DNA of 64,000 bases from Hysterangium stoloniferum (taxonomy: Eukaryota; Basidiomycota; Agaricomycetes; Hysterangiales; Hysterangiaceae), in assembly GCA_015178975.1 (NCBI GenBank), contig WHVD01000002.1, positions 1,612,001-1,676,000 of the forward strand, given 5' to 3'. Within the stretch, counting starts at the first letter, position 1; each line of letters starts with the position of its first letter. Both the position numbers and the translations under genes were made by a program. Under the pieces are notes generated by a model. That model saw only the letters and a program-made list of their open reading frames with translations. It was not told the DNA's origin and ran no database searches. Below are positions 58,024 to 64,000 of this stretch, one piece after another.

Positions 58024-58838
58024 TGTTATGACCGGAAATCCCGCCAGACTCCAGGCACTAACCTATATGCACCCACACCCTATAGGCACCCATTATCAGT
58101 TTACCAGAATTCCCATCGGACTCCATACATCAGACTCGTCTACGTTCATCTTAGTTACGTTGTGTTTCAGTCACTGGAAAACCCACCGGACTCCGTCTCT
58201 GTCTATTTCCAACCTCGTCCCACACATCAGTCACCGGAGCCCACTCAGAAGACCAGTCACCTCTCTAACAGAGCCCCATTCCCATTTTAGTCAAATGACC
58301 TGTCACGATTCGGACTCCACTCCCGCTCCATTTCCCGTTATGGTTTATGATTTGTCACTATTCGGACTCCACTCCATTCCATCCCATTCCTAACACCAAT
58401 TTGGTGTTTACTATTCCCGTTTTATGTTTTGCTCATTTCATTTCATTATTACTGGATTCGGTATGACATTTACTCCACGGTCTATTTAAACTGGCAGATG
58501 TTGTACATACAATCCAGTCAGAAAATCGGCTTAGATTCCCCCCAGTAATCTAATACATTTTCCTCTCTAAAACCCTACTTGAATCACACCGCTCGCACTA
58601 GTCGGAGCCCACGGGCTCCGGCGCATCTATCTCTCTCACTAATCTCGACTCACGACCCACGACCTCCGAGCTACAACCCCTCGACCCACGACCCCCACCC
58701 AGACACCCCAGGATTCCCGTCCGTCTGCCTGAAATTGAACAACACAATCTAGTGAGGGTGCAGCCTATAAGCTGAAGCCAAGTCCTACCGGATATTCCGT
58801 GGGTTTCTCCGGAGACCCACCCTGTACATATCCTAACA
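58024..58838 (+). mobile_element. LTR-C solo LTR
   Basis: 815 bp, TGTTATGACCGG...TATCCTAACA, perfect TSD CATCC (58019-58023 and 58839-58843), inserted in the tandem array. Resembles LTR-A/B in general make-up (CCGGACTCC motifs, CTATTTAAA promoter-like box, AAGCTGAAGCCAAGTCC near the end) and is probably a related family. Confidence 0.88.
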
Positions 58839-59310
58839 CATCCACAGGTTTGGGTTTGGGTTCAATATGCAACACTTTTTAACGAGGCGTCCACAGGTTC
58901 AGGTTCGGGTTCAACTTCATAGCATGAGTGTCTGCAACAATAAAGTGAGTGGCTAGTCAAAGCCAGACAAGTCTAGTGGTTTCAGCCCCACTCAGCATTG
59001 CTTGATAATGCCCTTCAAGCTAGGTTATATGTTTGTGTTAGAATTTGCAAGTTTGTAATACACTTGACTCGGTTTGGGTACAAAGAAGGTGTTGCAAACA
59101 TATGAAGTGTATAGTACAAGTACTTAGTTTAAGTACCTACTACCGGTAATACCATACCTGGTTACCCATCAATCACATGCTATGTACATTGTTCACAAAC
59201 CCAAAAAATCTAATATGTTGAATGAGCAATGGTTGACTTGGATAAAATAATATCTTACTGATGACTAACCATCTCAGTAGTGACTGGTTCCTAACAGAAC
59301 TACTCTTAAT

Positions 59311-59390
59311 GGCCTGATAGCTTAGGGGTTAAGAGCACTAGACATATAATCCAGACATAGTGGTTGCTGGTTCAAATCCAGCTCAGGTCA
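59311..59390 (+). tRNA. tRNA-like sequence inside LTR-D (anticodon changed to TAT)
   Basis: Same fold as 21827-21906 with intact B box, but the anticodon loop reads CATATAA and the A box has a C to T change (TAGCTTAGGGG). The acceptor and T stems are conserved. Not a standard functional tRNA. Confidence 0.45.
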
Positions 59391-59421
59391 ATACTTTTCA
59401 CCCTATTATGTAATTCTTACA

Positions 59422-59645
59422 AAAGATTCCTCTATAGAAGGAGGACTGACAGGCCTTGAGAAGAGACTTAGCAACCATGAAAAGATGATTGATGAATGGT
59501 TGACCACTATGGAAACAAATTTTGAGAAGGGCCTGTCCAAGGTGAATGCCATGTTGAAGATGAACCTGGCATACCTACATATAATGCAAACTGTAATGGG
59601 AACTTGGAGGTCCACCACCAAAACAAACCATGCATGGTTAACTTA
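59422..59645 (+). pseudogene. ZZ/EF-hand gene relic, third locus, part 2
   Basis: Counterpart of 8643-8868: coiled-coil codons EKRLSNHEKMIDEWLTTME. Followed by the short GGATCC-rich repeat (59670-59795) as at 8888. Confidence 0.7.
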
Positions 59646-59799
59646 ATCAGCTTTCACCAGGATAACCCCCCAAAAAAAAACCCAGGATCCCTAGTTGAGC
59701 CTTATTTTATACAAACTCCAAATCATCCATTGAATCCTTATGAAAATTAGTTAGGGATCTTTTGAGGATCCTAAAGTTCATTTGATTCTAAACCCTACA

Positions 59800-59945
59800 A
59801 TCACATGCAATTGCCTCTATTAGAATCAAGTTCAATATACCCACTCGGGAAGTGGTGTGAGTGGTGGGTTGCATGCACTTTGAACTGTGGCTGCTGACTG
59901 ACTTTTACTTCACTTTTATCATTTTTTGGTTGATAGAGATGCCAG
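59800..59945 (+). pseudogene. Decayed proteasome alpha-5 relic, third locus
   Basis: Counterpart of 9025-9180 with an additional small deletion. Same gene order as the other loci. Confidence 0.6.
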
Positions 59946-60072
59946 AGTGAGAACATGTTGTTGGGACCCAAGAATGAGGTTCCTAACACCTCTCAAACAT
60001 TTGTGAATCATATTGAATCATCCTGAATAATTGTAACTTGTAGTGAATTGCATTGTGCCCTCTCAAATATTT

Positions 60073-60395
60073 TGTCAGGGTACGACGTAGGGTCGTCCCC
60101 GTCGCTTATCTACGTAGTATACGTCATGCTTGACGGCTACACCTTAGCGAACGTTATCTTAGTATGAGTGGTCTAGGTTCGATGGCATACTCCGCCATGT
60201 ATGAGATAGACGCCGTCATCGATGGATGCTCCACCGATGGTACCTAGGTCTAGTAGATAGTCGCTGGGCTATTGATAGATTACCCTACGCCCTATTGGGT
60301 ATATATAGGTAGATAGAGCATGTAGATACTCTATCCTGTTTATTGACAAGCTTTCGTGTGTATCCCTTGCACGACCTTAGGTCCGATCCCTGACA
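60073..60395 (+). repeat. TRIM 5' LTR
   Basis: TGTCAGGGTACGACG...CGATCCCTGACA. A TATATATAGG box at about 60299-60308 lies some 25-30 nt before the likely transcript start at 60332. Confidence 0.9.
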
Positions 60396-60408
60396 AATAA
60401 ACAGGATA
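60396..60408 (+). promoter_or_regulatory. TRIM primer-binding site complementary to its own LTR
   Basis: AATAAACAGGATA, the exact reverse complement of TATCCTGTTTATT at 60332-60344. This matches the self-priming layout of Tf1/sushi-type Ty3/gypsy elements, where the first nucleotides of the RNA fold back onto the PBS. No tRNA complement is needed. Confidence 0.75.
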
Positions 60409-61069
60409 CCGACGCGTCCGCTCCTTTCTACGCCTACGCTCCACTCTATATTCACCTAAGCACTCACACGCCTCTACGTGCATAGACCACGACACAGTAC
60501 TGGTCGCCCTCCTCGTCGTGAGCAGGCATCTCCGACGTTGAGCCCTACAACAGCCCCCATCGGGGCCGTGTACCTCTGGAATGCAAGCTCTGCAAGTACA
60601 CGTCGTCGCTGTGGACGATGACACTTTCACTAGTGTCGAGCATCGATCATGGATACTGTGTAGACACAACATTGTTCTACGTGCTAGCAGTATTCTAGAT
60701 GTCTACCGTATTTAGCCTCGCCATATGTGCCCGTACGCTTCGGCGGAAGACCATCCCTGGTAGCAGACTCTTTACGTTTATCGAGGTGTTAACCAACACA
60801 TCCGATTCTACCGAAGGCCGTCCCTAGTGCCTTCACCCATCCTATCGCACTGTGGTACTAGCTCTAACCCACGTGCCCATACACACGCATCTATATTCCT
60901 TGCGATTCGTCGAAGGATAGGTCGACTCCGAACTCTACCGATCCCGCTCTTCGTGAGCATCTATGATCGATTCTCGGCTCCAATCATATGAGACTGGCTG
61001 ATCTCATTAGGAAGTCGTCGACGTTGTGAAACTTGTTCATCGGGACGATGAACCATAAAGAGGGGGTAA

Positions 61070-61392
61070 TGTCAGGGTACGACGTAGGGTCGTCCCCGTC
61101 GCTTATCTACGTAGTATACGTCATGCTTGACGGCTACACCTTAGCGAACGTTATCTTAGTATGAGTGGTCTAGGTTCGATGGCATACTCCGCCATGTATG
61201 AGATAGACGCCGTCATCGATGGATGCTCCACCGATGGTACCTAGGTCTAGTAGATAGTCGCTGGGCTATTGATAGATTACCCTACGCCCTATTGGGTATA
61301 TATAGGTAGATAGAGCATGTAGATACTCTATCCTGTTTATTGACAAGCTTTCGTGTGTATCCCTTGCACGACCTTAGGTCCGATCCCTGACA
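61070..61392 (+). repeat. TRIM 3' LTR
   Basis: Same sequence as the 5' LTR throughout as far as I can see, implying very recent insertion. Confidence 0.9.
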
Positions 61393-61397
61393 TATTT

Positions 61398-62278
61398 GCA
61401 AAGTATATTAAATTGTACTGATTAATTGGGAATCACAGTGAATCTCACTGTATTCTCTCAAACATTTTGCAAATCATGTTGAAGAGGCCTGTGGTACCAG
61501 TTGAGTTTTAACATCAGGGATTTGGGAATGTCTACACCCATTTTGTAGAGTCCCTAGCCCCCTTAGCCTCCATATATCCATAGTAAGCTTTTATACCGAC
61601 TAGTAAATAAGGATCTCGCGAAAGTAGTGTGTCTAGCCGTGTCTAGCCGAGCTAGCTAGCTCTCCTAGATGGCTCTAGACAATATAGACAGCATACTTAC
61701 TGATATTCTCACTTTCCTGATTAATGACCTCGATATGGCGGAAGCATAATTTCATGGTACTTTTTACAACATCCCACTTGAGGGCTTCCCATACTCCTAA
61801 AGAAGCCTATTCGCGACAAAGCGAGAACAATCTATCATCAACCGCTCTCGAATTAAAACATATTAATTCAGTCTCTAGTTAAAGACCTGAGTTCTCTTGT
61901 GAGCCTTCGAGACCGATTTTAGCACAATATGTCCTCTCATCAATCTCTAAAATTGCTAACAGGACGTGCCTAGGCTTCAAGTTGAATTTTTGTACCTAGT
62001 TAAAGTATCAGTAAAGAATATCGGATCGGGCATCTTTAGGGGTCGTACTATCCATGCTAATAGGAATAACCTGGATATACCATCTCTTAATGTCCGTTTC
62101 TTTTACCTTATGTTTACCGTACTTCCTGAGGCGCCTTAGTAAGTATGGTGCCGTGCTTCTGATCCGATAATATCTGATATTATAGGATTCCACTGGTTCA
62201 TGAGGATATTAAATGAGTTCCTATTCAATTCTATCAACTCTGTTTCCTTGACATTATGTGATGCACTTGCGAGAAGCT
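61398..62278 (+). other. Upstream region of third-locus ZZ gene, no gene seen
   Basis: Parallel to 9313-10180, diverged by scattered substitutions. It ends at a junction (about 62272) where 1.17 kb present at 10180-11346 is deleted. Confidence 0.5.
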
Positions 62279-64000
62279 TTCTGAAGACACCGAGAAGGAC
62301 ATCAAAAAATGTGCAAACGCTTGCGACACATATTCAAAGAAAAAACTTCTTGGTATGTGTTTTCTGAGACCTGTTTATTTTGTCCCGTAGTACTTACACC
62401 ACTTCTTCTTTATCCAGTCAAAGTACTTGTCGGCTCAGTCTGGGAAAACCGATTTCTAGAGTTTTTGAGCCTATTCGTCAGGCGACGCCAGGAATTCGAG
62501 TTCGCTCTCACAATTCATACTGCCCGTGGTGTCGATGCGGCAAATGAAGCCCTTGGTGATGTGAACGCTAGATTGGACTTGATGATGCAAATGTTGAAGC
62601 AATTGGTATCTCCGGAGGAAAAAGAAATGGCACAGCTTGTAGAAAAAAGAGGAGGTGTAGAAGCCGTTCAGAATAACAAAAAGGCCCTAGAAGAGCTGAA
62701 CAAGTTAGCCCACAAGAACACCGCTAGCCTCGAGCTCATTTCCACTGGGCCACAAAAGACATTAAATAAAGACGATATGGAGGAACTTCTCGAAGACCTG
62801 CATACCAGCCCGGATAAGGCGATGGAGAAGAATGAGAAGGTGTTTGAGCGGAAATTTGAAATTCAGCAACGCCAGATCACAGAAGAGCTCACTCGCGTCT
62901 TGGGGAGGGAAGGTGATCGTATCATTAGTGCGATTACTTCGGGACCTCGTGATCGACTTATTGATCCTGTAAGTATAATTACATGTCTTCAACCTTTCCG
63001 ATTGACCATGGTCTGGCTTGCAGGATGTCTACAAAATATGGAAAGAAATGGTGAGTCTCTCTCGTTTCCCCCCTAACTGTTATGCCACAATAGCTACAAC
63101 ACCCAATGCAGAATGGGAGAAGCAGCGTGAAGGCTCGGCATTTCGTGATGAATATTCGCGAACATTTCCATGAGAAATGGAACGTCGGCTCTCCTGCTGA
63201 CACAACCCCCGACGCTGTCGTCACGCACGAGAAACATCCAGACGATGAGTGGGCGTTGGCTTATATCAATACATTGAGGCTGCAGCCGATCAGCGAAGCG
63301 TTTGACGATGATGCCTCAGGTTTTATAACGCTTGCTGAAGTCAATACATTTACTACTTCGCGACCATCAGGATGGAGGTACTTTGTTATCATGGTCTTCT
63401 ACTAATTGACACAATACTGATGTTACTCAACCCCAGTCTGCCTCATTGGATAGCATACTGGGCTGTAGGTACGAAACCAAAAGGGGGTCGTTCGACCGAT
63501 GCGCTTGTCTAAACCATCCCGCACAAGGTGGCATATGACGCTAACTGAATACTCCAGCAAAATCCGGGAATTGACTGGCAAAATGTTCGCCATCCTCCCC
63601 AACATCAGATCCGAAAATCTATGCTTCGCGAATGACTACCTAGAGCAAGTCTATCAACGCGTGACAACCCTGCAAGATTCGGTCAACGTGTCATACCGCA
63701 ATGAAGTGCTCAAAGCTCGGAGTTATGTGGATGCAGAGGAAGAGAGGCTTAAAAAGAACTTACAGGCGATAAAGTACGATATTGACGAGTTAGACACTAT
63801 AGCTTTGGTAACAGGACCTGGTCGAATTGAGAAAGTAAGCAATGGGCCGATCTCATGTGTTCGAGTACGACTGATGTTATGGGAAACCTGTAGTACGTTT
63901 TCCCAATCCTTTACTTACTCTTGAAGCAGCATTTTGAGATCTTCCGAATGTGCCAAAATAGAATCATTCACCATGATGAACTAGAAGTGAGTTTCTCGAC
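62272..64000 (+). pseudogene. ZZ/EF-hand gene, third locus, 5'-deleted and cut by window end
   Basis: Diverged paralogue of exons 5-11. Exon 6 is 62418-62968 (551 nt, same length and phase as the left-arm gene), exon 7 63024-63050, exon 8 from 63113 with the EF-hand-like loop FDDDASGFITLAE intact. Exons 1-4 and the start of exon 5 are deleted. The exon 10 acceptor, CAG|GGTGG in the left arm, is CAA|GGTGG here, leaving only an AG shifted by one base, which would change frame. A 6-base in-frame loss in exon 10 is also seen near 63720. The gene's 3' part is outside the window. Confidence 0.8.

Larger units (their letters stand above)
57338..59421 (+). mobile_element. Full-length LTR-D element, non-coding, with internal tandem repeats
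   Basis: 5' LTR-D, truncated (57338-57513), internal region with a 47-55-bp tandem array (about 57590-58023 and 58844-58920), nested LTR-C, and complete 3' LTR-D (59036-59421). The TSD AAAGA is perfect (57333-57337, 59422-59426) and is the same duplication that flanks the solo LTR-D copies at 3256 and 21796. No gag or pol, so non-autonomous. Confidence 0.7.
60073..61392 (+). mobile_element. TRIM-like non-autonomous LTR retrotransposon with self-priming signal
   Basis: 1320 bp: two 323-bp LTRs (60073-60395 and 61070-61392) with no difference that I can see, a 674-bp non-coding interior, TSD TATTT (60068-60072 and 61393-61397), and an empty site at about 9297-9312. The PPT-like AAAGAGGGGGTAA (61057-61069) abuts the 3' LTR. 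Just after the 5' LTR, 60396-60408 is perfectly complementary to 60332-60344 inside the LTR. The only long frame (60672-60340, minus) is Arg/Cys-rich and not credible. Confidence 0.9.

Noticed and set aside
57487..58393. ORFs of 70-121 codons in the LTR-D interior and LTR-C
   Set aside because: They run across tandem-repeat units and an LTR boundary; not genes.
60340..60672. 110-codon ORF on the minus strand in the TRIM
   Set aside because: Arg/Cys-rich composition, overlaps LTR and PBS, no domain, wrong strand for the element.

Overview
The window looks like a transposon-dense stretch of a fungal nuclear genome, most likely a basidiomycete of the Agaricomycete kind. The reasons are short (about 50-60 nt) GT-AG introns in the only two host genes I recognise, chromodomain Ty3/gypsy elements, Ngaro-type tyrosine-recombinase (DIRS-order) retroelements, a fungal Ty1/copia element and Tc1-type DNA transposons. 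Very little of it is host sequence; assignment to a genus is not possible from the sequence alone.

Layout. 1-3128: 5'-cut DIRS-order element (RT, RNase H, tyrosine recombinase, then split repeats B1-A2-B2). 3133-9180: decayed copy of a host gene pair (a ZZ zinc-finger/EF-hand gene and a proteasome alpha-5 gene), carrying a 383-bp LTR-like insertion that is itself split by a nearly intact copia element (3459-8458, perfect TSD, one in-frame stop). 10458-15011: the best host gene, a 15-exon ZZ/EF-hand gene; 15275-16060: decayed proteasome alpha-5 pseudogene. 16061-22300: solo LTRs and relics. 22306-31331: second DIRS-order element, minus strand, split by a 5'-truncated chromovirus (22786-27157). 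31340-33050: minisatellite, protease relic and short repeats. 33055-43030: a second, 5'-truncated chromovirus on the minus strand with two solo LTRs nested in pol and an extra ORF between the chromodomain and the 3' LTR. 43031-53329: an almost perfect inverted copy of 10626-20925. 53330-57000: LTR fragment, protease relic and minisatellite carrying a 672-bp insertion and a 1.6-kb Tc1 element. 57218-64000: a diverged same-orientation copy of the 3133-13100 locus, carrying a full-length form of the LTR-like element, a solo LTR and a pristine 1.3-kb non-autonomous LTR element (TRIM).

How it fits together. One host locus (ZZ/EF-hand gene followed by proteasome alpha-5) has been duplicated repeatedly, in tandem, dispersed and inverted form, and the copies are at different stages of decay under waves of transposon insertion. 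Target-site duplications, empty sites in sister copies and LTR-LTR differences let the order of events be read. Differences between copies fall strikingly at CpG sites, suggesting methylation-driven decay. The most notable items are the self-priming TRIM, the 10.3-kb inverted duplication whose ends sit in transposon sequence, an LTR carrying a tRNA-like fold, a chromovirus with a third ORF, and a host gene with a single amber codon separating its ZZ fingers from the rest.
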